Part shown: in pieces, positions 44,028 to 52,295 of the stretch | How positions within the stretch are numbered: position 1 is the stretch's first letter | Layout: each line of letters begins with the position of its first letter | Program-made: the position numbers and the translations under genes | The notes under the pieces: generated by a model | What the model saw: only the letters and a program-made list of their open reading frames with translations | Told to the model about the DNA's origin: nothing | Database searches by the model: none | Origin: Candidatus Gemmiger stercorigallinarum | Lineage (GTDB): Bacteria; Bacillota; Clostridia; Oscillospirales; Ruminococcaceae | NCBI GenBank assembly: GCA_019119495.1 | Contig: DWWX01000004.1 | Location: 1 to 64,000 of the forward strand | DNA: 64,000 nucleotides | Direction of reading: 5' to 3'

Positions 44028-45212
44028 ATGGCATCCCTTCTTCTGCCGGTGATCTACCTGGCGTTTATCAGCCTGGGCCTGCCGGATTCGCTGCTGGGGT
44101 CGGCCTGGCCCAGCATGGTGGGCCAGCTGGGGGCGGACCTGTCCTGGGCGGGCATCGTATCGATGATCATCTCGGCCGGCACCATCGTTTCCAGCCTGTG
44201 CAGCGAGCGTCTCAACGCCCGCCTCGGCACCGGCGGCGTCACGGCGGTCAGCGTGCTGCTGACCGCAGCGGCGCTGTTCGGGTTTTCCACCTGCACCCGG
44301 TTCTGGCAGCTGTGCGTGTGGGCGGTGCCCTACGGCCTGGGCGCCGGCAGCGTGGACGCGGCGCTGAACGCCTATGTCTCGCTGCACTACAAAAGCCGCC
44401 ACATGAGCTGGCTGCACTGCATGTGGGGCGTGGGCGCCAGCGCAGGGCCTGTCATCATGGGCCGGGCGCTGGCCGGCGGCAGCTGGCAGGGCGGCTACCG
44501 CATCATCTCGCTGATTCAGTTCGGCCTGACGGCGGTGCTGCTTTTGAGCCTGCCGCTGTGGAAACGCCCCGAAAAAACGCCGGAGGGCGCAGACTATACC
44601 CCGGAGCACCGCACCCTTCCCCAGCTGCTGCGCATGCCCGGCGTGCCCCAGGTGCTGCTGTGCTTTTTCTGCTACTGCGCACTGGAATCCACCGCCGGCA
44701 TGTGGGCGGCCAGCTACTGCACGCTGGTGCGGGGCATCGACGCCGGCACCGCGGCCGGCTGGGCCAGCACCTTTTACCTGGGCATCACCATCGGCCGGGG
44801 CGTCTGCGGCTTTTTGACCATAAAGATCAACGACCAGAACATGATCCGCCTGGGCCAGGTGCTGATCGCCCTGGGCGTGGTGCTGGTGCTGCTGCCGGCC
44901 GGGCAGGGGGTGCTGTTTGCGGGGCTGGTCACCATCGGGCTGGGCTGCGCGCCCGTCTACCCCAGCATCATCCACGAGACCCCCACCAATTTCGGCCGGG
45001 AGGTCAGCCTGGCCATGACCGGCATCCAGATGGCCTTTGCCTACGTGGGCAGCTGCCTGATGCCGCCGCTGTTCGGCCTGCTGGCCCAGTATGTGACGCC
45101 GGCGCTGTACCCCTGGTTCCTGGCCGCGCTGCTGGCTTTGATGTTCGCCATGGCCGAAAGCCTGCACCGCCGCACCCGCGAAAAGCGCCGCGCCGTGGAA
45201 ACCGGCCGGTGA
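44028..45212 (+). CDS. MFS transporter
   Basis: A 394-residue protein with about twelve membrane helices in two six-helix halves, joined by a charged loop (about 178-205, RPEKTPEGADYTPEH). The opening FISLGLPDSLLGSAWPSM and the later LGCAPVYPSIIHETP are typical of the FucP/YfkF-like group of the major facilitator superfamily. The substrate is not predictable. The ATG follows GAGAGG. It appears monocistronic. Confidence 0.88.
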   Translation: MASLLLPVIYLAFISLGLPDSLLGSAWPSMVGQLGADLSWAGIVSMIISAGTIVSSLCSERLNARLGTGGVTAVSVLLTAAALFGFSTCTRFWQLCVWAVPYGLGAGSVDAALNAYVSLHYKSRHMSWLHCMWGVGASAGPVIMGRALAGGSWQGGYRIISLIQFGLTAVLLLSLPLWKRPEKTPEGADYTPEHRTLPQLLRMPGVPQVLLCFFCYCALESTAGMWAASYCTLVRGIDAGTAAGWASTFYLGITIGRGVCGFLTIKINDQNMIRLGQVLIALGVVLVLLPAGQGVLFAGLVTIGLGCAPVYPSIIHETPTNFGREVSLAMTGIQMAFAYVGSCLMPPLFGLLAQYVTPALYPWFLAALLALMFAMAESLHRRTREKRRAVETGR

Positions 45213-45274
45213 CCCCCAGCCCGCCGCGTGCCGCCCGGCAGGCCGGTGAAAAAACAAACAACAGCAAAACAGGC

Positions 45275-45318
45275 GCAGCCCCGCCGCGTCCGGCCAAAAC
45301 CGGATGCGGCGGGGCTGC
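45275..45318. terminator. Bidirectional terminator between MFS and MerR genes
   Basis: GCAGCCCCGCCGC-type arms pair across a short loop, with T-rich stretches on both sides. Confidence 0.75.
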
Positions 45319-45402
45319 TTTGTCTGCTTTGTGCGCGGGAGCCGGGCTTTCCGCGGAATAAAATATGCCGGATCTGCGATCGGGGGAACGCGGCGCGGGC
45401 CG

Positions 45403-45660
45403 TTACCCGCGGTAGAGCTTTTTGATCTCCGGGATGGTTTTCCCCTCGGCGCGCAGGGCCTTGATCTCGGCGATGCGGGCCATGCTCTCGGCGCGGCGGT
45501 AGCGGCGGGTCAGGTTCTCCTCCGCCTGTTCAAAGGGCAAAAGGCCTTCCTCGGTGTAAAACTTCAGGGTGCTGTACCGCACGCCGGTCAACCGTACCAG
45601 TTCGCCGATGGTCACCACTTCTGCCTGCTGGATGACCTCCAGCTTCCTCTGCCGGGACAC
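45403..45660 (-). CDS. Short MerR-type DNA-binding protein
   Basis: An 85-residue protein that is nearly all MerR winged helix (VVTIGELVRLTGVRYSTLKFYTEEGLLPFEQ...RRYRRAESMARIAEIKALRAEGKTIPEIKKLY). The long dimer helix and effector domain of normal MerR proteins are missing. It is encoded 9 nt after the GPP34-like gene, in the same operon. It may regulate their common promoter, where three 7-bp repeats lie. Confidence 0.82.
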   Translation of the reverse strand: MSRQRKLEVIQQAEVVTIGELVRLTGVRYSTLKFYTEEGLLPFEQAEENLTRRYRRAESMARIAEIKALRAEGKTIPEIKKLYRG

Positions 45661-45669
45661 GGGGATGCC

Positions 45670-46335
45670 TCAGCAGCCGGCCGAGACCGCCGCGCCGACG
45701 GCGGGCAGCGCCATAAAGATGGTCACATAGTCGATCATGTCCTGGATGTTCCGGCCCTCCGGCTGGCGGGAAAGCGCAGCCAGGTGATCGTGCATCTGGC
45801 GCAGCTCAAAGGGGGAAAAATATTCTTTCAGGCAGCCGCTTTTGTCCAAAAGCACCGCCACCGCGGCGGCCTCGTCCGAGATGGGGCCGTCCTCCAGCAG
45901 CTCGGCGCGCACCATGTCCACCGTATGGCCGATGGCCTCGGTGCGGGGCAGGTAGCGGGTCTGAGAATTGAACAGCCCGCCCTTTGCCTCGTCGGCCAGG
46001 CCCGCCGCGCACAGCGACTGCCCCACCGCGGCGGTCAGCTCCGCCATCGGCCGGGCGCTCAGGGAAAAGCTGTACAGGTCCACCAGCTTTTCCAGGCTGA
46101 GCGGCTTGTCCCGGTCCAGCCTTGCATACAGCGGCTGCAGGCAGGCGCACTCGGCAGGCAGCGGCGCGGTGATGCGGATGCGCTTGCCCTCCACCGCAAT
46201 GCAGCCGGCCAGCCGCAGCTCGATCAGCCCGGCAGCCACCAGGCAGATCTGGCGTTCCTCGGCCAAAAGGGGGAAGGCGCCGCGGCGGTTGACCGCGCAG
46301 GCGTAGTAGCTTTGGGTGATGGAAAGGTCGTTCAT
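45670..46335 (-). CDS. GPP34 (GOLPH3)-like protein
   Basis: A 221-residue soluble helical protein. The order of segments (LSITQSYYACAVN, EERQICLVAAGLIELRLAGCIAVEGKRIRITAPLP, then DEAAAVAVLLDKSGCLKEYFS) resembles the GPP34/GOLPH3 fold, which in eukaryotes binds phosphoinositides; its bacterial role is unknown. The start at 46335 follows GGGAGG. The gene leads a two-gene operon with a short MerR protein. The family assignment is from memory of the pattern and is moderate. Confidence 0.6.
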   Translation of the reverse strand: MNDLSITQSYYACAVNRRGAFPLLAEERQICLVAAGLIELRLAGCIAVEGKRIRITAPLPAECACLQPLYARLDRDKPLSLEKLVDLYSFSLSARPMAELTAAVGQSLCAAGLADEAKGGLFNSQTRYLPRTEAIGHTVDMVRAELLEDGPISDEAAAVAVLLDKSGCLKEYFSPFELRQMHDHLAALSRQPEGRNIQDMIDYVTIFMALPAVGAAVSAGC

Positions 46336-46396
46336 GGGAGCCTCCCTTTGGTTTGGCAGCCCGGCCGGCGGCAAAAAAAGCTGCCGCCATGCACTG

Positions 46397-46454
46397 ACTA
46401 CTTATTACTTACTACTTACGATTTAAGAATAGCATACAGGAAAACGCTTGTCAA
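46397..46454 (-). promoter_or_regulatory. Promoter with three 7-bp tandem repeats, GPP34-MerR operon
   Basis: Reading leftward, TTGACA (46454-46449) and TATTCT (46431-46426) are 17 bp apart. Immediately downstream of the expected start, the plus strand reads ACTACTT-ATTACTT-ACTACTT (46397-46417). The repeats are a candidate operator for the short MerR protein. Confidence 0.65.
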
Positions 46455-46639
46455 TAGCATGAACGCAGATCCTGCCGCAGGGGACCGGCCCGGCGGCGCG
46501 GCAGAAAAGGGCGGATAAATGCAGCGGCGGGCCCCGCCCGCACGTCCCGGTGCGCCCGTGCATATGCTGGGGGCAGGGGACGGGGCATGGCCGCGGCAGT
46601 CCGCCCGGCACCCCGCCCCGCAGGAAAGGAGTGACATCC

Positions 46640-47131
46640 ATGCCCAGCACAGCACATCCCCCTTACTGGGGCATGACCCTGCAAAGCGGTTCCCGCGGAC
46701 CGGACGTGGCGCTGATCCAGCGTTGGCTGAACGCGGCGCGCCGCCGCTGGAACGTGATCCGCCCGGTGGCGGTGGACGGCCGCTACGGCTCCGCCACCGC
46801 AACGGCGGTCAAGACCTTCCAGCAGCTGGCCGGTCTGCGCAGCGACGGCGTTGTGGGGCCGGAGACCTGGGACGCCCTGTACGAGGCCGCCGGCCAGCAG
46901 CAGACCGCCGACGACCTTTACCCCGGCGTGCAGCTGCAGGAGGGGAACCAGGGCGCGGCGGTCAAAAGCGCGCAGCAGAAGCTGCAGGCGCTGGTGCCCG
47001 CCCTGAACGCCGACGGCGAGTACGGCAGCCGCACGCGGGAGGCCGTGCGCGCCTACCAGACCGTAGAGGGGCTGAACGCCGACGGCGTCATCGGCCCTGC
47101 GACCTGGGCCAGCCTGTTCGGCCCGGGCTGA
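46640..47131 (+). CDS. Protein with two peptidoglycan-binding (PG_binding_1) domains
   Basis: A 163-residue protein consisting of two PG_binding_1 repeats: about 14-75 (GSRGPDVALIQRWLNA...VDGRYGSATATAVKTFQQLAGLRSDGVVGPETW) and about 90-160 (GNQGAAVKSAQQKLQ...ADGEYGSRTREAVRAYQTVEGLNADGVIGPATW). No signal peptide, catalytic domain or membrane helix is visible, so export would need another route. The ATG at 46640 follows AAAGGAG. A terminator follows directly. Confidence 0.85.
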   Translation: MPSTAHPPYWGMTLQSGSRGPDVALIQRWLNAARRRWNVIRPVAVDGRYGSATATAVKTFQQLAGLRSDGVVGPETWDALYEAAGQQQTADDLYPGVQLQEGNQGAAVKSAQQKLQALVPALNADGEYGSRTREAVRAYQTVEGLNADGVIGPATWASLFGPG

Positions 47132-47157
47132 CGACCGGCACAGGCCGGTGCCCGCAG

Positions 47158-47202
47158 GACGCCCCGGACCCGCCGCAGCGCGGAGACGGGGCGTCCGTTT
47201 TT
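47158..47202 (+). terminator. Terminator of the peptidoglycan-binding protein gene
   Basis: GGACGCCCC pairs with GGGGCGTCC and is followed by GTTTTTG. Confidence 0.8.
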
Positions 47203-47444
47203 GTATGCCGGAAAGACGGGACAAATCAAAAACGGCGATATTGCGGCTGTTTGCGCCGCGCGGCGCTTGCCCGGCCCGGCGGATGCAGCAAAGATATAAA
47301 TGTGAAACTTTGCCGCCGCCGGCCGGCCCGCCCCGGCAAAGATGTTGGGCAAAATCTGCCGAAACAGCAGCATATCTTGGGCGCAATGCGGATGCCAGCC
47401 AAATTTTGGCGGAAGAAACCGGCAGATTGCCGCATTGACAGGGC

Positions 47445-47476
47445 TGTAAAGAAGTTGTAAACTATTGAAGTATAAG
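47445..47476 (+). promoter_or_regulatory. WalR-like box and promoter of the C39-like gene
   Basis: TGTAAA-GAAGT-TGTAAA (47445-47461) matches the WalR consensus TGTWAH-N5-TGTWAH. It ends 9 bp before TATAAG (47471-47476), an activator position. The rest of the gap 47132-47611 holds the upstream terminator and a leader of about 130 nt, with no further gene recognised. Confidence 0.6.
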
Positions 47477-47611
47477 AATGAAGGATCAGCAGGATCAAAG
47501 ACCGTCCGCCCGCGGGCCATGCCGGCGGCGATGTACGGTAGGTTCTTTTTGCGTTTCCGGCGGGCCGCCGCCGTTTGCCGCAGTTTTTACGGAAAGGAAG
47601 TTGCCCCGCCC

Positions 47612-48865
47612 ATGCACACCAAACCGCTTGCCCTGCACAAAAGGCTGCTGGCGCTGCTGCTGGCGCTTTGCCTGATGCTGACCGCTGCCCCGGTTGCGTT
47701 CGCGGAAGATCTGCGTTCCCTGGATATTTTTTATGCCAAGCAGCAGACAAGCAGCACCTGCACGCTGGCCTCGGCGGCCATGATGATGCGCCGCCGCGCG
47801 TACTTAGACGGCCTGGACAACTGGGATACCATCACCGAGTCCAGCCTGCGCCGCGTGGCCTGGAGCTATGTCGGCCTCTCCCATGACTTTACCATGCTGG
47901 GCATCGAGGTCCAGCACGCCTACTTTGACGATGACCGCGCCGTGGAAAGCCAGCTGATCGAGCTGCTGCGCGAGCACCCGGAGGGCATCGTCGTCTACAA
48001 CCGCAACTACCCCCACGCCATCCTGGTCACCGATTACACCGGCGGGCAGTTCTACTGCGCCGACCCGTCCACCGCGGCGCCGTCGGGCCGCATCCCGCTG
48101 AGCCAGGCAACCATCACCATCTCCAGCGCGGTGTCCTACTGGTTCGTTGCCAGCGATATCAACCGCTCCAGCGGCCTGGGCCCGGCGCTGACCGCCACCG
48201 CAGCCGCTTATCCCAGCCGCCTGCGCACCGGCGAGGCTTTTGTGCCCTCCGGCACCATCACGTCGCCGGGCAACATCACCAGCGTGCGGCTGACGGTGCT
48301 GTCGGAGAGCGGCGAGACGGTGCAGACCGCCTCCGCCGAGCCGAACGCCCCCACCTACGACCTGGCCGGGCTGGCCAGCCAGCTCAGCTTCCAGACGCTG
48401 GGGGCCGGGCAGTACACCTTCCTGCTGACGGCGGACGATGATTTCGGCGGGCGGCTGAACCTGCGCAAGACAATGATGGTTTCCGGCAGCGACACGGTGC
48501 TGGCAAGCTATTCCGGCACGGTGCCCAGCCTGTCCAACATCAACGCCATCAACCTGACCGAGACCGGCTTTGACATCGAGTCCACCGCCACCGACACCGA
48601 CGACGAGATCGTGATGGTCAGCTACTCGGCCTGGGCGGACGGCGAACAGTTTGCCCAGAGCATGCTGGGCACCCGGAGCGACAACGACACCTACACCGTC
48701 CACGTGGATGCCGAGGCGGCGGTGCTGGGCATCGACAGCTTCCTGATCAACATCACCGCCGTGGACCGGGACGGCAACTCTGCCCGCGGCACGCTGAGCG
48801 TCAAGGTGGGCCTGGACGACAGCGAGGACACCGGCCTGGTGGCCGACCAGCAGCTGGTGCAGTAA
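47612..48865 (+). CDS. Secreted C39-like cysteine peptidase domain protein
   Basis: A 417-residue exported protein. Residues 1-29 form a signal peptide ending AFA-E. Residues about 35-185 look like a papain-fold C39-type peptidase: Cys in TSSTCTLASAAMMMRRR, His in NYPHAILVTDY, then FYCADPS. The remaining half is beta-rich, like surface immunoglobulin-type domains (for example VRLTVLSESGETVQTASAEP). The start at 47612 follows GGAAAGGAAG and gives the signal peptide; the frame is open further upstream. It may process a peptide or act on cell-wall peptides. The WalR-like promoter box favours an envelope role. Confidence 0.72.
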   Translation: MHTKPLALHKRLLALLLALCLMLTAAPVAFAEDLRSLDIFYAKQQTSSTCTLASAAMMMRRRAYLDGLDNWDTITESSLRRVAWSYVGLSHDFTMLGIEVQHAYFDDDRAVESQLIELLREHPEGIVVYNRNYPHAILVTDYTGGQFYCADPSTAAPSGRIPLSQATITISSAVSYWFVASDINRSSGLGPALTATAAAYPSRLRTGEAFVPSGTITSPGNITSVRLTVLSESGETVQTASAEPNAPTYDLAGLASQLSFQTLGAGQYTFLLTADDDFGGRLNLRKTMMVSGSDTVLASYSGTVPSLSNINAINLTETGFDIESTATDTDDEIVMVSYSAWADGEQFAQSMLGTRSDNDTYTVHVDAEAAVLGIDSFLINITAVDRDGNSARGTLSVKVGLDDSEDTGLVADQQLVQ

Positions 48866-48899
48866 GCCCCCTGGGCGATCAGCCAGAACAAGCCAATGC

Positions 48900-48940
48900 A
48901 AGCCCCCGCAGTGCGGAAAACCGCGCCGCGGGGGCTTTTT
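48900..48940 (+). terminator. Terminator of the C39-like gene
   Basis: AAGCCCCCGC pairs with GCGGGGGCTT and is followed by a T run. Confidence 0.8.
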
Positions 48941-49013
48941 GCATCGCAAAACCAAAACCGCCTGCCCGGCATGGCGCACGAAATGTGAAAATTCTGCGCA
49001 GGGGCGCAGCTTC

Positions 49014-49042
49014 TTGCCAAGCGGGCCGCTGTGCGCTACAAT
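49014..49042 (+). promoter_or_regulatory. Promoter of the LysR gene
   Basis: TTGCCA (49014-49019) and TACAAT (49037-49042) are spaced by 17 bp. Confidence 0.7.
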
Positions 49043-49080
49043 ATACCCGTAAGTTGATACTCGCAGGGAGGGTGCAGACC

Positions 49081-49995
49081 ATGATGTACAACCCGCAGCT
49101 GGAAACCTTTTTGTGTGTGGCGGACGCCGGCAGCTTCAACAAAGCGGCGGCCACGCTGTACATCACCCCCACGGCGGTGGTCAAGCAGGTGAACCTGCTG
49201 GAAAGCTCGCTGGGGCTGACGCTGTTCACCCGCACCCACCGTGGCCTGGTGCTGACCGAGGCCGGCAAATCGCTGTACAAAGACGCGCGGTACATCATCC
49301 GGTACTGCAAAGCGTCGGTGCTGCGGGCCAAAAGCGCCGGCGGCGAGGAGCGGGTCATCCGCATCGGCACCTCGCCGATGACGCCGGGGCAGTTTTTGGT
49401 CGATCTGTGGCCCAAAGTCCACAGCCTTTGCCCCGACATCAAGTTTGAGCTGGTCCCCTACGAGAACACGCCGGAGAACGCGCGGGAAATTCTCGCCAAC
49501 CTGGGCCAGAACATCGACATCGTGGCCGGGCCGTTTGATGCCCGCGCGCTGCAGAACTGGCGGTGCGCGGCGCTGCTGCTGAGCCGGGAACCGATCCGGC
49601 TGGCGCTTTCGCTGCACCACCCGCTGGCCGGCAAAAAGCGGCTGACCGTGCAGGACCTGCACGGCGAACGGCTGATGATGATCCGCCGCGGCTGGAACGG
49701 CTCAATGGACGCACTGCGCGATGACCTGGCGCAGAAGCACCCCGAGATCGAGATCGTGGATTTCGACTTTTTCAACCTGGATACCTTCAACCGGTGCGAG
49801 AACGCCAACGACCTGATGGTGGCCATCGACAACTGGAAGAGCGTCCACCCGCTGCTCAAAGTGGTGCCGGTGCGCTGGAAATTCACCATCCCCTTCGGCA
49901 TCCTGCACGCGCCCACTCCCTCGCCCACGGTGGAGCGGTTTCTCGAAGCCATCCAGCAGGTCACCGGCGCCGGCGAGGAACTGCCCAAAATTTGA
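49081..49995 (+). CDS. LysR family transcriptional regulator
   Basis: A 304-residue LysR-type regulator. The N-terminal winged helix runs from NPQLETFLCVADAGSFNKAAATLYITPTAVVKQVNLLESSLGLTLFTRTHRGLVLTEAG, the family signature, and is followed by the linker helix and a two-lobed effector domain. The ATG at 49081 follows GGGAGGG. Unlike most LysR genes it has no divergent target; the genes on both sides point the same way, so its target is unknown. It may share the transcript with the acetyltransferase 81 nt downstream. Confidence 0.9.
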   Translation: MMYNPQLETFLCVADAGSFNKAAATLYITPTAVVKQVNLLESSLGLTLFTRTHRGLVLTEAGKSLYKDARYIIRYCKASVLRAKSAGGEERVIRIGTSPMTPGQFLVDLWPKVHSLCPDIKFELVPYENTPENAREILANLGQNIDIVAGPFDARALQNWRCAALLLSREPIRLALSLHHPLAGKKRLTVQDLHGERLMMIRRGWNGSMDALRDDLAQKHPEIEIVDFDFFNLDTFNRCENANDLMVAIDNWKSVHPLLKVVPVRWKFTIPFGILHAPTPSPTVERFLEAIQQVTGAGEELPKI

Positions 49996-50076
49996 GCCTG
50001 CGCCGGATGTGCCCAAACACCCGCCGCGGCAAAAGCCGCTTGCCGGCGCGGCCGGCGCAGAAAGGAAAAATCGCCT

Positions 50077-50676
50077 ATGGAACATCCGGGAACAAAAAGA
50101 CTGGAAACCGAACGCCTGCTTTTGCGGCCGTTTGGCCCGGCAGATGCGGAAAGCTGCATCCGCAACTGGGCTGCCGACCCGGCGGTCTACCGCCACATCA
50201 GCCAGGAACCGCAGACGCCGGAACAGGTGCGGGGCTGGCTTGCCGCGGCGGAGGAAGCCTATGCCAACCCGGAGACTCGGTATTGGGCGGTCGTTGAGAG
50301 AACTGGTGGGGAAGTGATCGGCGAGATTTTCGTCGATGACTTCAGCGCCCGCAACGGCTGGTGCGAGCTGGACTGGAAAATCGGCAGCAGGTTCTGGCAA
50401 AAGGGATATGCCACCGAGGCAGCCGCCGCAGTGGCCCGCCATCTGCTGGACGCGGAGGGCTTCCACCGGATACAGGCAAAGTGTTGTGTGGAAAACCCGG
50501 CGTCTGAACGGGTCATGCAAAAGATCGGCATGACCAGGGAGGGCACCCTGCGCGGCTATTTCCGCACAAAGGACGACCGCTGGTGCGATGTGGTGCTGTA
50601 CGCGCTGATTGACGGCGAGCAGCCGGAAACCGCCCCGCAAGAGGCAAAAAGGCCTTTTCCGCCTTCCCCGCAATGA
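50077..50676 (+). CDS. GNAT family N-acetyltransferase (RimJ/RimL-like)
   Basis: A 199-residue acetyltransferase of the Acetyltransf_3 type. The N-terminus LETERLLLRPFGPADAE, the central WCELDWKIGSRFWQKGYATEAAAAVARHLLD with the acetyl-CoA loop, and the later NPASERVMQKIGMTREGTLRGYFRTKDDRWCDVVLYAL are typical of RimJ/RimL/ribosomal-protein acetylases. The acceptor is not predictable. The ATG follows AAAGGAAAA. Confidence 0.9.
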   Translation: MEHPGTKRLETERLLLRPFGPADAESCIRNWAADPAVYRHISQEPQTPEQVRGWLAAAEEAYANPETRYWAVVERTGGEVIGEIFVDDFSARNGWCELDWKIGSRFWQKGYATEAAAAVARHLLDAEGFHRIQAKCCVENPASERVMQKIGMTREGTLRGYFRTKDDRWCDVVLYALIDGEQPETAPQEAKRPFPPSPQ

Positions 50677-50698
50677 GCGCCGCCCCCATTCCATAAAG

Positions 50699-50744
50699 CA
50701 AAAAAGCACCCCGCCGGGCGGTATCCATGCCGCCCGGCGGGGTG
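50699..50744 (-). terminator. Terminator of the leftward redox gene cluster
   Basis: CACCCCGCCGGGCGG pairs with CCGCCCGGCGGGGTG. On the minus strand a T run follows. Confidence 0.8.
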
Positions 50745-50749
50745 TCTGT

Positions 50750-51082
50750 TCAGGTCTTGATAAACTTCTTGTCGGCGTCCGGCAGGCCGGCTTCGTCCGA
50801 GACATACCGCTCCGCCCGCATGTGCAGGTCGTATTTTTCCCGCAGCGCGGCGATGGTCCCCATCATCGGCGAGGCATGATGGATGTCCAGCGACGCCTGG
50901 TCCTTCCAGCTGTCGATCAGCAGAACGGTCTCCGGGTCGCTCATCGGCAAAAAGTAGTCGTACCGCAGGTTGCCATCCTCGGCGCGGATCATGGCGGCGG
51001 TGCCGCTTTGCTCCATCTCCTCGGCAAACTTGCGCGCGCTGCCGTTTGTCCCGGTGTAGTACAGATTCATGGTGATGCTCAT
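50750..51082 (-). CDS. Putative antibiotic biosynthesis monooxygenase (ABM) domain protein
   Basis: A 110-residue single-domain dimeric alpha-beta barrel of the ABM/YgiN type: MNLYYTGTNGSARKFAEEME, VLLIDSWKDQASLDIHHASPMMGTIAALREKYDLHM. Such proteins act as quinol monooxygenases or have unknown roles. The start at 51082 follows AAAGGAG. It is 37 nt after the aldo/keto reductase gene on the same strand. Together with the CMD-like gene it suggests a small redox or quinone-response cluster. Confidence 0.78.
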   Translation of the reverse strand: MSITMNLYYTGTNGSARKFAEEMEQSGTAAMIRAEDGNLRYDYFLPMSDPETVLLIDSWKDQASLDIHHASPMMGTIAALREKYDLHMRAERYVSDEAGLPDADKKFIKT

Positions 51083-51119
51083 GGCAAAGACTCCTTTCCT
51101 GATAAATACGGGCAAATCG

Positions 51120-52124
51120 CTATTTCTTTACGTCCAGCAGGGTCACCCCCTGCGGCGGGTTGCGGTCAATGGCCCCGACGATCCGGTGGGGCAGGTACGG
51201 CTCCTCCAGCCAGGCGATGTCCTCCCCGCTCAGCCGGACATCCAGCGCGCCGGCGGCATCGTCAAAATGCGCGGCCCTGGTGGCGCCGATGATGGGTGAC
51301 GCCGCCCCCTTGGCCCACAGCCACGCCAGGGCGACCTGCTGCATCTTGACGCCGTACCGCCCGGCCAGGGTGTGCACCCGGCGCACGATCTCCATGTCCT
51401 GGGCCTCGGTGCGGTCGTACTTGCCCATGGCGGCCCGGTCGGTGCGGCTGCGGATGGAATCCGAGTTCCAGGTCGGGCGGGTCAGATGCCCGGCGGCCAG
51501 CGGGCTGTACGGCATCAGCGAGACGTTCATCTGCCGGCAGATGGGGATCAGCTCCCGCTCGTCCTCGCGGTACAGCAGGTTGTAGTGGTTTTCCATCGCC
51601 GCAAACTGCGCCCAGCCGTGGTCGCGGGCGGCCAGCTGCATATTGTAAAACTGGTAGCCGTACATGGCCGACGCGCCGATCGCCCGCACCTTGCCGGACG
51701 CCACCAGGTCGTTCAGCGCCTCCATCGTCTCCTCAATGGGGGTGTCGTAGTCGAACCGGTGGATAATATACAGGTCCAGGTAATCGGTGCCCAGCCGGCG
51801 CAGGCTGCCCTCGATCTCCCGGTGGATCGCCTCGGCGCTGAGCCGGCCGGGGTTAAAATAGACCTTGGACGCAATGACCACCTTGTCCCGCGCGACGTTC
51901 TTTTTCAGCGCCCGGCCCAGGTATTCCTCGCTGGTACCGTCGGAGTAGCCGTTGGCCGTGTCAAAAAAGTTGATGCCCAGCCCCAGCGCGTGCCGGACGA
52001 TGGCCTCGGTGCCGGTTTCGTCCAGCGTCCAGTCGTGCATGGTGCCGGCTTTGCCAAAACTCATGCAGCCGACGCAGAGTTTGGATACCCGGATATCGGT
52101 ATTGCCAAGATTTGTGTACTCCAT
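51120..52124 (-). CDS. Aldo/keto reductase
   Basis: A 334-residue NADPH-dependent reductase. The catalytic tetrad is visible as Asp and Tyr in FFDTANGYSDGTSEEYLGRAL, Lys in VVIASKVYF and His in LYIIHRFDYDTP. The C-terminal cofactor part has SPIIGATRAAHFDDAAGAL. The length and order fit the YajO/Tas-like group. It lies between a CMD-like gene and an ABM-domain gene on the same strand. The substrate is unknown. Confidence 0.93.
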   Translation of the reverse strand: MEYTNLGNTDIRVSKLCVGCMSFGKAGTMHDWTLDETGTEAIVRHALGLGINFFDTANGYSDGTSEEYLGRALKKNVARDKVVIASKVYFNPGRLSAEAIHREIEGSLRRLGTDYLDLYIIHRFDYDTPIEETMEALNDLVASGKVRAIGASAMYGYQFYNMQLAARDHGWAQFAAMENHYNLLYREDERELIPICRQMNVSLMPYSPLAAGHLTRPTWNSDSIRSRTDRAAMGKYDRTEAQDMEIVRRVHTLAGRYGVKMQQVALAWLWAKGAASPIIGATRAAHFDDAAGALDVRLSGEDIAWLEEPYLPHRIVGAIDRNPPQGVTLLDVKK

Positions 52125-52295
52125 AGTCCACGCTCCTTACGTCTGTTTTCTCTTTGCGGCAATGGGGCCGGCCGCTGTGATTTGACATGATGCCAATATG
52201 TCGATGGGATACTCCTGCAACGGCGGCGCGTCGATCGCAGCAGCCGCGCCGGCCGGTACACAGGGATGCGGCCCGTCCCAGACCGGCGCTGCCGC

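Noticed and set aside
46640..47131. Phage endolysin fragment
   Set aside because: Only peptidoglycan-binding repeats are present, with no catalytic domain and no other phage genes around.
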